Positions 1-10,802 of a DNA stretch of 64,000 bases are shown here, one piece after another. The first letter of the stretch is position 1. Every line of letters starts with the position of its first letter. The stretch comes from Diphasiastrum complanatum (lineage: Eukaryota > Streptophyta > Lycopodiopsida > Lycopodiales > Lycopodiaceae), in NCBI GenBank assembly GCA_029204225.1, contig CM055094.1, positions 13,562,108 through 13,626,107 of the forward strand. Direction: 5' to 3'. The notes beneath the pieces were generated by a model. It had not been told where the DNA came from and searched no databases. It saw nothing but the letters and a program-made list of their open reading frames with translations. The translations under genes were made by a program, and so were the position numbers.

Positions 1-510
1 TTTAGGTTGTTGCACAACAACAAGCATCTAGAAACTGGACCAGAATGCCACTTGGATGCTTTGCATGTGAAAAAAATCACAGAGTTGCAAAATGTGAAAA
101 TAAAGAAAAATTTGTACCATTTTGTCGTGACTGTGGTTATGGGCATCGCTATAAGGAGTGTCCAGCAAAACCAAAGCCATCACCGGCTATAGCGCTTGCA
201 AATTTGATAACAATCAAGCAAAGACCAGTAGCTTAGAATAAACCAAGTGTACCCTTGATGGTGGTCACCAGGGCACAAAAGTAGAAAGGACTGGTAGCAG
301 ATCCAATACATGCTGATTCTATACCATTAACTGATATACCAACCACATCTGGAGTCTATTCAAATCTTCATGCAGAAAAAAGAAGATATCAGGATATGAG
401 GCAGTGGATTAAACATCTGCAAGAAGAAGAGAAGCTTGAAGCGACTAGAGCAACAACCGAAGTTTGTTCTTCACCATTGTAGCAATCGAAAAATTCATGA
501 ACAAATAATG
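1..510 (+). pseudogene. Gy1a gypsy gag C-terminus with zinc knuckles
   Basis: C-terminal part of a Ty3/gypsy gag (nucleocapsid), cut by the window edge. Around 45-170 it reads CFACEKNHRVAKC followed by CRDCGYGHRYKECP, a pair of CCHC-type knuckles that in this family bind element RNA. The frame then meets stops (for example near 235 and 283). The same stretch recurs at 18348-18854 and 41770-42250, where the knuckles are also readable. The segment after the knuckles, ending with a glutamate/lysine-rich stretch, leads straight into an RNase H tail with no protease or RT between. Certain as gypsy-like by homology to the other two copies; non-functional. Confidence 0.8.
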
Positions 511-1545
511 CCTAGTTGCATCATCATGAAGAACCCTTCAAGATGACTGAACCAGAAGCACCGCAAACAGAACTGCTCATGAATATTTTGTCTAGTAAGA
601 TCAATATTTCATTGGGAGAGCTCCTGAAGTTGGTGCCATTTCAGCATTACCTCATGGAAATGTACTTTTCATTTTATACGGATCACCAGCTGTTACTTTA
701 CTTGGTATACAAGACGTGCAATACTGGGTGTATTGCAAGATGATTACTATTACTGACTGAATTTGACTTTTGAATTGTGGTTTATAAGGAAAAGCAACAT
801 TATCTAGATGACCATGTTTCGCGAATTGAATCCGCACCAGTTAATATTGAAGTGGATGATGAATTACCAGACGCTACATTATTCTATGTACAGGCAGTAC
901 TTGAGTGGGCAGCGGATATTGTTGAGTACTTGATGCTAGGACAACCGAATGACTCTTTGACAAAAGTACAAAAGATGCAATTGATTCATAAGGCTGAACC
1001 TTATCAATTGATTGCAGAAAAATTGTATCGTCATGGATCAGACAATATTCTACGTAGATGTGTTTTATCGCATGAAATATCAGATTTAATCATGTTTTCA
1101 CATGATGGCATGGGCAGAGGACACTTCTCTATAGATATTACCATCCGCAAACTTTTGCAATCAGGTTGTTGGTGGCCTACGTTTCATAAGGACATAGAAA
1201 ATTATATTCAGACATGTGATGTTTGCCAGCGAGCACGACGGCCTACTAGACAGAACTATGAACCTTTACATCTAGTTTTATCGCAAGCACCATTTGAAAA
1301 ATGGAGACTGGATTATATTGGTCCTATTCATCCTGCTGCGCGAGGATCTCAGGCCCGATATATTATCGTAGCAACTGATAATATGACCAAGTGGGTTGAA
1401 GCCAAAGCTGTCAAAGTTGCTAATGCGAAATCTACGGCCAAGTTTCTCTATGAAGATATGATTATTAGATTTGGACGTTCGATCGAGATTGTCAATGACC
1501 GAGGTACACACTTTGCTAATCAAACCATAAAGTGTTTACTGGAAG
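511..1545 (+). pseudogene. Gy1a RNase H tail plus truncated integrase
   Basis: Gypsy pol 3' part. An RNase H C-terminus (FYTDHQLLLYLV, with stops near 741 and 774) is followed by an open stretch of about 250 residues from 777. That stretch holds the integrase HHCC zinc site (HDGMGRGH then CDVCQ) and the first two catalytic aspartates (RLDYIG and VNDRGTHF). The protein breaks off at KCLLE. Compared with Gy1b and Gy1c, about 750 bp encoding the rest of the core, including the catalytic glutamate, are missing, and the frame runs directly into 3' non-coding sequence at 1546. It cannot encode an active integrase. Confidence 0.85.
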
Positions 1546-2110
1546 TGCGTCAGTTACCAACTACGAGTAGGTTCAAGATGGATGAAATAACTACAATGCG
1601 CAATAGAAAAAAATCGTAGTGTAGAAACAAAAAATGCACTCTGATAATAATTGACACTTAGTACAAGAGCTTGAAGCTAGTGCAAATCAGTGGGCGCTAA
1701 TAAGTCTTTAGGTGAGTTCGTTGATGGCTAACTAATTGATTCAAAAACTTAACCTAACTAATTACAATAGAACGCCTACAAGATAATAACCTGATTAGAG
1801 AGCTGACTCCAGTAGATCTTTCTTGATGAATGGAAGTCAGATGATTAGTACATTAAAAGCTACCATTAATCTACTTGATTAACTACATTTGTCCTACAGT
1901 AGAGAGCCGTCCTTTTTCCCAAAGAGTTATGTATAGAAGTAGGCAGACTGTCAACGTCGCGACGTGGGTCAGATTTTTGAGTTGACAGTACAAAGTGTCG
2001 GAATATTATAAAGGGTCTGATTTATACAAAGGGTCAAAAAATATATAAAGGGTCAAAAAATATACAAAGGCTCGTATTTTTTCAGGGTCAGAAAAAATAG
2101 AACCGATCTG
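1546..2110 (+). repeat. Gy1a 3' non-coding segment with 18-19 bp repeats
   Basis: Non-coding segment shared with 20632-21190 and 44070-44640, always directly 3' of the Gy1 integrase. Near 1998-2100 it contains about five degenerate units beginning AAAGGGTC, spaced 18-20 bp. It ends near 2110, where the sequence switches to a different duplicated block. No LTR with TG...CA ends could be proven here. Confidence 0.65.
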
Positions 2111-3189
2111 TACCGAACAGGTTTGACGACTCTCGGAATTGAACAAATTTTAACTAAATTTATTTTGATCTTGCTGAAGTTGACTCAAAGATTAATATGG
2201 CAATGAGATGTAGGAATCAACTCTAACTTGACATGGGTTTCTCATATTTCTCAAAAGTCCTAAGCTGCTATACAAGGGGATCTGAAGATGGATAGATGAA
2301 TGAAAATGTGTTTTGGAGATGCTCTATAGAAGACTCTCGTGCAGTAGCTATATCCTCATGCAAAAATCAATCACACAAAATAGGTGAAGAGAAACAATGA
2401 AATAAACAAACATTATAGAGTGAGAACTGTATGGCACATGTCGAAAAAAACTTGCATTTATCAATATTGATAATTTACCTAAGTGTGGATGCAAGAGAGT
2501 GATAGGCAGGTGAGTCTTGAGAAGGCCACTAAGTCCGAGGAGGTAGCACTATCAATGTTTAGCGACCAACTTGTGAAAAATACAGTACTAAGGACCATAA
2601 ATGGATATTTGAATGATCCACAAGGTTGATTGTGTGCTTGTTAAACAATCTATCAGAAACTAGTCATTAGAAAACAAGATCCAGTTTAGCAGCTTGATAG
2701 AAAACAAGTAGAGACAATCAGAGCATTGATCAAAAACTATAATCCAACTCCACACATGTGGAAATGAGGCTGTAGTATGGCCTGTAGGCAGTGTTTAGGA
2801 TGTTCCAAAGCTGGGTTTCATTGGAATCAAAAGTAATCACCATACAATGAGAGGAAACTCGACTTTCTCCTCGAGGCTCCAAAAAGTTTCTATCTTCTCA
2901 CTATGGAGAATGACAATTGCCATATTCCATTGTTTGTAGAGTAAGGAGATTTACTCTCACATGCCCTTGTCAAAACAAGGCAAGGTTGGTGATACTAAAA
3001 TCTACCATCATTGATAGCAGATGATGTAAAATATAGCTTGAGATGCAGGTATGGTTGAGGTACTATGTCCTGAGTACCTCTCTGAACAAGAGATTCAGAA
3101 CCAAATCTCTATCTTGATTTTTGAATCCTAGATTTATTGTGTATTCGCACATTGGAAATCTTATCAGCATGTGGAAAGACAAATAGATT
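2111..3189. repeat. Duplicated non-coding block R2a
   Basis: About 1 kb that is colinear with 28961-30018 at high identity. I see no full-length ORF. A short frame around 2755-2945 corresponds to the intact 63-residue frame at 29583-29774 but is broken here by a stop and frameshifts. The block lies immediately 3' (in the minus sense) of the Gy2 gag in both copies, so it may be Gy2 internal or flanking sequence. Confidence 0.55.
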
Positions 3190-4440
3190 TCAAGTCGGGA
3201 CACTCAGCATGGTACTTGGTCTTGACTGGACAATCAACCATGAAGTGGCTAGTTTTTCCATAGATGAAACATCCATTTGTTCAATGGCCCTTGTATAACG
3301 GCATAGCCATCTTGTATGACTAATGGTTCTAGAATTTCATATGGATATTCGAGATAAGTCAAAGAATGTACCGTATGTGTGTGGATAGGTTGATATGAAG
3401 GACAAGCATCAGCAAGATGCATAGCCCTGAAGTGTGGGCACCATATTGGTTTTCATCTATAAGGTACCTGTGAAGTGTTTGGATGACCAGGCATATTGCT
3501 TTGGATAGACTTCAAGGTAGTTTGAAACTCATTGGTGAGTTTCTCCATTTGTAGTTGGTGTTTCTTATCAAGCAACTCCAACTGGGATTTCCAAAGTTGA
3601 TCTCGGGTGTCCTCGATCGCCTTTGACTCATAAACAAGAGCACGTGGTGTTCTCCTTTCTCTGGATTCATCAACATCTGATCCCTCGTCTTCTTCTTTGA
3701 TGGCATCAGACATAGCTAACCTTAGACTCATATATTCATCACTAGATTTAAGCTCGAGTCTAATCCACTTGGAAGGCCGACTAAGAACCATATGCTGAGC
3801 ATTTGTTCAAAGGGCTGTTCTTGTACTTGACTTTTGAGGCATTTGAAACGCTCGATATAGTCTCATACACGTTCATCTTTCGCCATCTTGATCTTACTCA
3901 ATTTGACAAACGGGCTCTCTATTAAGCGAAAGGGCTTAAAGCGTGTGATAAAGGACTCTTTTAGAATTGACCAGTCTATCTTATCTTCATGATCAAGGTT
4001 GAAAAACCAATCGCGTGTTGTAGCGATCATGGTCATCGAAAATAGTTGGACCATAGCAGCGGGAGATGTTTTGCCATACACATCACATGTATTCTCAAAG
4101 ATTTGCAAAAACTGTTGAGGGGCCAAACTACCGTCAACCTTTGGTAGATCTAGCTTGGGTGTACATTTCTCAAGATGAGCACTGTGGGTAGCAGAAGCAC
4201 CATTAATGTTGGTTCTGTCCTGTGAGGGTTCAGCAGCATAAAAATGGGGCTGTGCGCGTGAGGACTCAGCTCTATCAGGTTCTTGTTCCTCGAATGGGTT
4301 TGTGCATGGCTCTTGGAGTTGGGACCGCATTCGGTAGAATGTATGATGTTAGATTTGTTCAATTGTAGGGGAGCTTACCTCGTATGGATAATCTCCTGGG
4401 ATTTTAGGATATTTTTGTTGGTCCATTGGGTACTGGTGTG
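3190..4440 (-). pseudogene. Gy2a gypsy gag
   Basis: Minus-strand Ty3/gypsy gag. Reading down from about 4440 there is a possible start (MDQQKYPKIPGDYPYEV), then a stop, then a 155-residue frame at 4330-3863 with LDLPKVDGS...FLQIFENTCDVYG and RDWFFNL...FITRFKPF...LSKIKMAKDERV, the retrotransposon gag core. A frameshift leads to the frame at 3791-3453 with the acidic motif AIKEEDEGSD and a helical glutamine/lysine-rich stretch. A degenerate knuckle follows (CPHFRAMHLADAC, second Cys replaced by Phe). Relative to Gy2b about 333 bp encoding the last zinc knuckles are deleted at 3199. Non-functional. Confidence 0.8.
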
Positions 4441-4860
4441 TTTATTTTGTGTTGTGTATGTGTTTCTGCTGTTTTTGGATTTTTGTTTTTTTGTGGGTTT
4501 TTTTTTTTTTTTTGGTGTGGTTTAATTTTTGGTGTTTTTGGTGTTTTTTGGATTTGTTAAGGGTTTGTAAGGAAGGCAATTGGAGACTTAATATGAAAAG
4601 GGCTTCCTAATGGTATGGGTTTTATTTTTTTGGAAATTTTTGTGGTGTCAGATGCAAAAATGTGGAGGCCAATGGAATGCAATGTTGGATTCAAGTTGTT
4701 GGATGTAGCTTTGGAATGCAACGTCAGATGCAAAAATGTGGGATGCAAATGGAATGCAATGTCAGATTCAAGTTGTTGGATGTAGCGTTAGAATGCAACG
4801 TCAGATGCAACATTGGGTTTAAGATCATCAGATGCAAGATTATTTATGTAGCATCTTTAT
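4441..4860. repeat. Gy2a upstream leader with a 76-bp direct duplication
   Basis: T-rich sequence (as read on the plus strand) upstream of the Gy2 gag start, shared with 31561-31870. Around 4648-4810 a unit of about 76 bp starting GTCAGATGCAAAAATG occurs twice in tandem and a third time partially. In Gy2b only the first part of one unit is present, so the duplication is specific to this copy. Confidence 0.5.
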
Positions 4861-5085
4861 TATAGTGTAGGTGTGGTCTATTGCGGTGGTAATGGAGTGC
4901 GGGTGCAGTGGCAATGTGATGCTATGGCATTGGGATGCAGTGCAAGGGCGGAATGCAGTGCAAGGACGGTCGGATGCATCGCAAGGTCGGGATGCTGTGC
5001 AAGGGCAGTCGAAAAGCGGTGTTAGGGCGGTCGAAATGCGCTAGCTACGTTTCAAGGGCGGAATGTGGTCTGTTTGTGGTGGGTG
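4861..5085. repeat. Short degenerate GATGCAGTGCAAGG repeats
   Basis: Between the Gy2 leader and the main 58-bp array lie several imperfect units of about 20 bp built around ATGCAGTGCAAGG and GGTCGG (about 4930-5050). They share words with the 58-bp units that follow and may be precursors or decayed members. No coding signal. Confidence 0.45.
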
Positions 5086-6135
5086 CAGTCGTAATGTGGG
5101 GCGAGTGTGGTTGTAATGTGATGTTTGCGGTTGAATGCATCCTGAGTGCAGTCGTAAGGTGGTGCGAGTGCGGTCGTGATGTTTGCTATTGAATGCGGCC
5201 TGAGTGTAGTCATAAGGTGGTGCGAGTGCGGTCGTGATGTTTACGGTTGAATGCAGCCTGAGTGCATTCATAAGGTGGTGTGAGTGCGGTCATGATGTTT
5301 GTGGTTGAATGCGGCCTGAGTGCAGTTGTAAGGCTGTGCGAGTGTGGTTGTGTTGTTTGTCGTTGATTGTGGCCTGAGTGCAGTCGTAAGGCTGTGCGAG
5401 TGGTTGTGATATTTGCAATTGAATGTGGCCTGAGTGCAGTTGTAAGGTGGTGCGAGAGTGGTCATGATGTTTGCGGTTGAATGTAGCTTGAGTGCAGTCA
5501 TAAGGTTGTGCGAGTGTGGTCATGATGTTTGCAGTTGAATGCAGCCTAAGTGCAGTCATAAGGCTATGCGAGTGTTGTCGTGATGTTTGCGGTTGAATGC
5601 AACCTGAGTGAAGTCGTAAGGCTGTACGAGTATGGTCGAGATGTTTGTGGTCGAATGCGGCCTGAGTGCAGTCATAAGGCTGTGCGAGTGCGGCCGTGAT
5701 GTTTGTGGTTGAATGTGGCCTGAGTGCAGTCATAAGGCTATGCTAGTGCAGTCATAAGGTGGTGCGAGTGTGGTCGTGATGTTTGCGGTTGAATGCAGCT
5801 TGAGTGTAGTTGTAAGGATGTGCAAGTGTTGTCATGATGTTTGCGATTGAATGCGGCCTGAGTGCAATCGTAAGGCTGTGCGAGTGTGGTCATGATGTTT
5901 GCGGTTGAATGCGGCCTGAGTGCAGTCGTAAGGCTGTGCAAGTACAGTCGTGATGTTTGCGATTGAATGGGGCTTGAGTGCAGTCGTAAGGCTGTGTGAG
6001 TGCGGTCATGATGTTTGTGGTTGAATGTGGCCTGAGTGCAGTCGTAAGGCTACGCGAGTGCAGTCTGTTATGGTGTGATGCGGTGGGGGTACAGTTGTAA
6101 GGTGGTGCGAGTGTGGTCATGATGTTTGCCACCTG
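5086..6135. repeat. 58-bp minisatellite, about 18 units
   Basis: Tandem array. Successive starts of the word GAGTGCGGT fall at 5224, 5282, 5340 and 5398, giving a 58-bp period; a unit reads GAGTGCGGTCGTGATGTTTG, then GGTTGAATGCGGCCTGAGTG, then CAGTCGTAAGGCTGTGC. Units differ at about 10-20% of positions, many differences being C/T or G/A at CG positions, consistent with methylated-cytosine decay. Long open frames on the minus strand arise only because the unit lacks stops in some frames and should not be read as genes. Confidence 0.85.
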
Positions 6136-6699
6136 TTGCGATTCAAGGCAGATGCAGTGAGAAGGTGGTCTGTGTGTGGATGAATGCGGTTTATATGTGA
6201 CTGCAGATGAATGTGGTTTGTTTCCGACTACGGATGAATGTGGTCTGTTTGTGATTCAAGGGTAGATGTGGCCTATTAGCTGTGGAATGCGATAGTTGGA
6301 GGCTCGTTGCAGTTGCTATGATTTATGGTGGTGTAGTTGGCGGTTTGTGTGGATCATCAAATATGACTCCGAACAACGTCTGATATAGATCGTCGATTCA
6401 AGCTATTAGATGTACCATCGATTCAAAAAATATAAATGGGATGCAGATGGGTGTCGGATGAAAACAAGTGTAGAGGCATCAGAGGCAAACAGAGTCAGAG
6501 GGCATTAGATGCAAATGGAGATAGAGGGAGTCGGATGCAAACAAAGTCAGAGGGTATTAGATGCAAATAGAGATAGAGGGAGTCGGATGCAAGCAAAATG
6601 CGGTGTCACTTGGGGGACATGGTAGTTCGGTCGAAATGGCAATCAGGGATATCGCTTGAAAGTTTTGTGATCTGGCCTAGATTTGGTCCGATTGAGATG
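6136..6699. repeat. Decayed G-rich repeat transition zone
   Basis: Degenerate words GATGAATG(C/T)GG and GGATGCAAA with AGAG/AGTC spacers recur irregularly (for example 6440-6600, where TCAGAGGG and ATTAGATGCAAA are repeated). It joins the 58-bp array to the 24-bp repeat block. The last part (from about 6580, GTCGGATGCAAGCAAAATGC) is shared with 45796 onward. No gene seen. Confidence 0.45.
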
Positions 6700-7040
6700 G
6701 TGGGGGACCCCTTCGGTTGAGATTTGATAGAATCTCTTTGGTTGAGATTTGATACATTCTCTTTGGTAGAGATTTCAACAGTGGGCTCCAGTTAAGAGGT
6801 TGACAGTGGCCGTCGGTTGAGATTTGACACTGGCTGTCAAGGCTCCGGTTAAGAGGTTGACAGTGGCCGTCGGTTGAGATTTGACACTGGCTGTTGGTTG
6901 AGATTTAACACTGGCCATCGGTTGAGATTTGACACTGGCCGTCGGTTGAGATTTGACACTGGCTGTCAGTTGAGATTTAGCTCTAGCTGTCGGTTGAGAT
7001 TTAACACTGGCCATCGGTTGAGATTTGAAGGGAATGGAGC
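6700..7040. repeat. 24-bp tandem repeat (CGGTTGAGATTTGACACTGG...)
   Basis: About 12 units of 24 bp with consensus CGGTTGAGATTTGACACTGG plus CCGT. Read on the minus strand in one frame this gives an eight-residue repeat (SQPTASVK). The same array is at 45920-46200. Several units are replaced by CGGTTAAGAGGTTGACAGTGG variants. I judge it a satellite-like repeat, not a protein-coding gene. Confidence 0.8.
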
Positions 7041-7104
7041 ATGAAGGGCAGCTGAAGCAGTGTGGGGCTTTAGGGGGTGAGCGTGGAGGTCTATCTGGGA
7101 GGAA

Positions 7105-7275
7105 TACGGGGTAACAGTTGAATGCGGTCAGTTGGGATGGAATGCAGTCGCAACGGGTGTATGGGCTTGGTTGGGATGGAATGCAGTCGCAATGGGTGTA
7201 TGTGGTCGGTTGGGATGGAATGCGGTCGCAACGGGTGAATGCGGATGGTTGCGATGGAATGCGGTCGCGACAGAT
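7105..7275. repeat. 39-bp tandem repeat
   Basis: Three and a half units of 39 bp starting GTTGGGATGGAATGCAGTCG and ending CAACGGGTGTATGGGCTTG (starts near 7129, 7168, 7207 and 7246). The minus-strand translation is a 13-residue repeat. Also present at 46303-46450 in the paralogous block. Confidence 0.75.
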
Positions 7276-7650
7276 GGAGGTGGAAGGTGATCCATTTGCG
7301 ATGGAATGAGGTCTTATGCGATTCAATGACAGATGGAGGTGGAAGGTGATCCATTTGTGCTGGAATGCGACTGTTGCGGTTCAATGGTGGATAGAGGTGG
7401 AAGGTGGTATGGTTGCAATGGTGAGGAACCCCATCAGTTGAGACGTGATAGAATCTCTTTGGTTGAGATTTGAACGAGCGCTCCGGTTGAGAATTGAGCA
7501 ATGGGCTCTGGTTGAGATTTAACAGAGTGCATTGGTTGAGATTTGACAGAGTGTGTCAGTTGAGATTTAATAGATCACTCCGGTTGAGATTTGATACAGG
7601 TGCTTCGGTTGAGATTCACTGAAGGGCTTCAGTTGAGAATGGAAGTGTGA
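7276..7650. repeat. GGTGGAAGGTGATCC repeats and second 24-bp array
   Basis: Two units of about 60 bp containing AGATGGAGGTGGAAGGTG, then a second run of nine 24-bp units (about 7430-7640) with the same GGTTGAGATTT core but different spacer words (GAACGAGCGCTC, AACAGAGTGCAT, GATACAGGTGCT). The arrangement repeats at 46451-46770. Confidence 0.7.
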
Positions 7651-8480
7651 GGGGACGGGAGGAGCATGAGCTTGTGTTGAAGGAAATCTAGCTCTGTTAG
7701 TGCATTTGCTAACAATGAGGTAGCCAACAAATTTGTGAGTGTATCAGTCAGTGGATATGGGCAATGATGTAGCCATATATGTGGCTATGTCTAGTTTGTA
7801 GAAACCCATATGTGGCGAGAGATTGGGAGTTTGTTTGCATGGATCTGAGCGTTGACAATGTTGCAGTTCTTCGGGATGTAGAATGCATTGGAGTTCAAGT
7901 GGCAACAGTGTCAAATGTTGACAGATCCCCTACTCTAGAGGATCTGTTGGTTATTTCTTTGTTTTTTCTTCAGAACTATTTCTTGTCTATTACCAGACTC
8001 GTTTGGGCATTACTTGGCTATTTTCTTATTTGTTACAATGCCCAGGCCAAGCAGAAACTGACTGAATATCTTTGTAGTATTATGTCCTGCATGTCAGAGT
8101 ACAACTCAAGGTCGTTCTCTCTTGAAAACACTCACATTCAAACAGAGATGCAAGCCATGAGCATTCATTTACAAATCAGCATGTAGCCCAAATGAACATT
8201 CAATTGATTCTACAGCTACCTACTCTAAAAACGAACTGAATCAGATCCTACACTTTACTAAAACTGAGCTACACTTGCATTAATCCACAAAGCTAAAACA
8301 AGAACTAATCTACAACATTTAAGAAGTCCAAAAATCAAGAAACCAATCAATGTTTTGATTCTTGAACATCCCAAGAACATCAAAAACTAGAATGTTGGAG
8401 GATATGTAAGATTTATACCACATTTCTAGCCTATTTAGTTTACTTGAATGTTGGTTCCTACATTAATCCACAAACAAGAA
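7651..8480. repeat. LTR-like repeat, family unknown
   Basis: Sequence shared with 46801-47600 and, for its right two thirds, with 26443-26990. An open frame of 135 codons (7779-8186, plus) is present but has no recognisable domain and is disrupted in the 26.4 kb copy, so I do not call it a gene. Read on the minus strand the right end looks like an LTR start (TGTAGGAACCAACATTC near 8467, then GGTATAAATCTT as a possible TATA box near 8420). It would fit as the 3' LTR of the adjacent minus-strand copia remnant, but matching LTR ends were not proven. Confidence 0.4.
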
Positions 8481-8589
8481 AAAAAAACTAAATTACTCTA
8501 GGAAAGCAACAAATCTAGATGCTTTTGTTGCATGTGAATGATTTTGTGAATGAATTTTGGATTTATTATTTCAAGTTTAATTTTATTTC

Positions 8590-9960
8590 ATTTAAGTTTT
8601 TTCAAGACTTGTTTTATGTAAAAGTAAAGTTAGTAAGTTCAAGATCCTAAAGATTGTAAGTAACCCTCCCTTGAGATTCACAAGTAGTGATCTGACTGAA
8701 AGGGAAACATCCAAACACTCTGATATGGTTGAGTAATGGCTTCGATCTTGTCCACACCTGATAAAGTGTCTTGCCATTCAGGGCCTATGAAATGGATCGA
8801 TTTTGAAGGTAGGCTGTTGTAGTAACAGCTTCTGCCCAGAACTTCTTTGGAAGAGATGCATATCACGGTTGCCTTGTAGAAGTCTTCGAGTTTGTTGGAG
8901 ATAAATACTCCCTCTACATCTGAGTGTAAAAGCTTTGATTCTTCTCTGGGTCGATTTTTCTGATGATGCCTTGAACTGCATGAAGAACTTGAGAGTATTG
9001 GATTTGTTCTTCAAGAAATATGTTACAGTCCTTTGAGCGAAGTCATCAATAATAGTCAACAAATAGACAGCTCCTCTTGTGGAACTAGTCTACATAGGAC
9101 CACAAATGTCCATGTGTACAAGATCTAGCAAATTTTAAAAAATACATTCTGGATCTGAAATGATTGAACTTCTAACATGCTTGCTGGAAATACAGCTTTT
9201 ACATGGAGTATTGGATTTGCTAATGAAGGGTAAATTTTGTACTAAGTTTTGTTTTAACATTTGCTGATTACAACTAGAATTTAAATGGCCTAATCTATGA
9301 CATATCATTTGTATCAGAAGTAGTAGTAAAGAGAGCTTGACTACTTGTAGAATAGGAGTGACTAAGTTTGTGCAAATTGCCACATCTTCTACTAAAAGCA
9401 AATTTTTTTTGAATTTGTCAAGAATAGTGCAGCCTTGTCTATCAAATTCAACCCTCTGACCTGAATCTGTAATTTTGCTTACTAACAGCAAGTTTTTGGT
9501 CAAATTTGGAATGTGAAGAACATTGGACAAAAACATTACATCACCTTTCTGGAATTTGATTCTAACTGTTCCTTCATCCGCAATGGAATGAGTGAGTTGT
9601 CTCCAAGTTGCACAACTCTAGAATGGGTTTATGACTTGTAGTCATGGAACCAGTCTTGATCGTGAGTCATGTGTTGTGTTGCACCTGAGTCCAAATACCA
9701 AGAATCGATATCATGTTGTTCTATGACTTTGGTCAAAAAATGTAGCTTCATCTTTCTCTTCATGCTAGATCGAGTAACTGGTTGAAGCAGCATTTGCTTG
9801 TTGTTGGGACTGCATCTTCTTTTCATTGTTGTACTTGAGTATTCTGCAATTCTTGATGAGATGGCCAATCCTCTTACAATATTCGTAGAACAGGTTCTGC
9901 TTTGGCTGGAATGATGAAGAAGAATTCAAATTTCACTCGAGCCAGTATTTGACCCTGAGT
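8590..9960 (-). pseudogene. Co2a copia protease, pre-integrase and integrase remnant
   Basis: Minus-strand Ty1/copia pol fragment read from high to low coordinates. A protease active site DSGATQHMTH lies near 9660-9700. The GAG-pre-integrase region at 9536-9135 has VLHIPNLTKNLL, RLGHLN and CKSCISSKH (integrase zinc site). The integrase core begins at 9062 with IIDDFAQRTVTYFL and breaks within about 90 residues. A last piece near 8777 resembles the segment after the core. Stops and frameshifts are many and no RT or RNase H follows. Same remnant at 47760-49190, with a few extra bases retained there (47983-48060). Confidence 0.8.
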
Positions 9961-10802
9961 TAAAATTCGACCTAGACTACAAGGATGTTTCACTTAATCT
10001 CAAGAGAAGTTTACGAATTGCCTCAAAACATGTAAAAACATGATTTTTCACACTATGAGTAACAGACTCATTCTTGCTCTTACTAGATCCAAGAGCATAC
10101 ATTTGATGAGACAACCACTTGCTTTCAAAATGATTTGGAAACATATCTAAGCCATCAATGACAAGAAATATTTCCATATAATAGGCATCATACAAAACTA
10201 GTATTGTCTGACTTGAACTTTGAGATGTAGAAATCTCAATAAACCAAGATGGTATATCAAATAATGGAAGAGAAGCATAAGTGAGAATGTTGGAGTAGAT
10301 ACCACCTGAAACTTGCCCCTCTTTGCCATGAAAAGTGAGCCACATAGACTCGGCCTCGACTCTTGAATATCTCCATAAAACCATGTGTTGAAAAGCCTCC
10401 TCCTCAAGCCTTGGCAAATCTCCACCATACACTTGGATTTTTGGTAGATTTGAAAATCCTACCATCATCCTCTAGATTGAGATTAGATCCTCCTTATTCC
10501 TTACTTTCAAATGAATGTTGACAAAGCATATGGCTCTAAAGATCCCCAACGTATCAACTATTGCAATCTTCATATCAAGCACCTTTGATAGGAGATACCT
10601 CCAATTGAAGTCTTTAGCTAATAAGTCACATGAAATAATAAATCTCCATGTGTTTTTGCCAAAGCACCATGTTCATGAGCCTCACCATCTTGGAACATAG
10701 GTTGAGGTAGATTACTTGCCTTCTCCTCCTTGAGATGATCCAAGCTCCTCTTGGCCACACGTCCACAAGGATTAACATCAATCTTGAAATATTACCACAT
10801 CT
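9961..10802 (-). other. Unassigned minus-strand segment between copia pieces
   Basis: Contains an open frame of 163 codons at 10468-9977 and is present at 49191-50005, where the frame is 152 codons. No motif recognised. Across the two copies substitutions are few, so openness may simply reflect recency of duplication. In the paralogous block this segment continues on the far side into a copia gag; here it is cut at about 10802 and joined to another copia protease fragment. Confidence 0.4.

Noticed and set aside
1278-1523. Minus-strand frames opposite the Gy1 integrase (also 19617-19862, 43034-43279)
   Set aside because: Antisense shadows of the conserved integrase coding sequence, same codon register in every copy.
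5041-6132. Long minus-strand open frames over the 58-bp array
   Set aside because: Frames of 67-147 codons overlap in different registers and simply follow the repeat; the 58-bp period is not divisible by three and shifts frame every unit.
6775-7326. 183-codon minus-strand frame as a protein gene
   Set aside because: It spans two different tandem repeats and is shortened and shifted in the second block; no start context, domain or conservation beyond the repeat.
4441-7650. CRISPR array
   Set aside because: Repeats are directly tandem without unique spacers, the context is plant transposons, and the units are diverged minisatellites.
7779-8186. 135-codon plus-strand frame as a gene
   Set aside because: Open in two recently duplicated copies but interrupted in the older third copy (26443-26990), and it overlaps an LTR-like sequence on the other strand.
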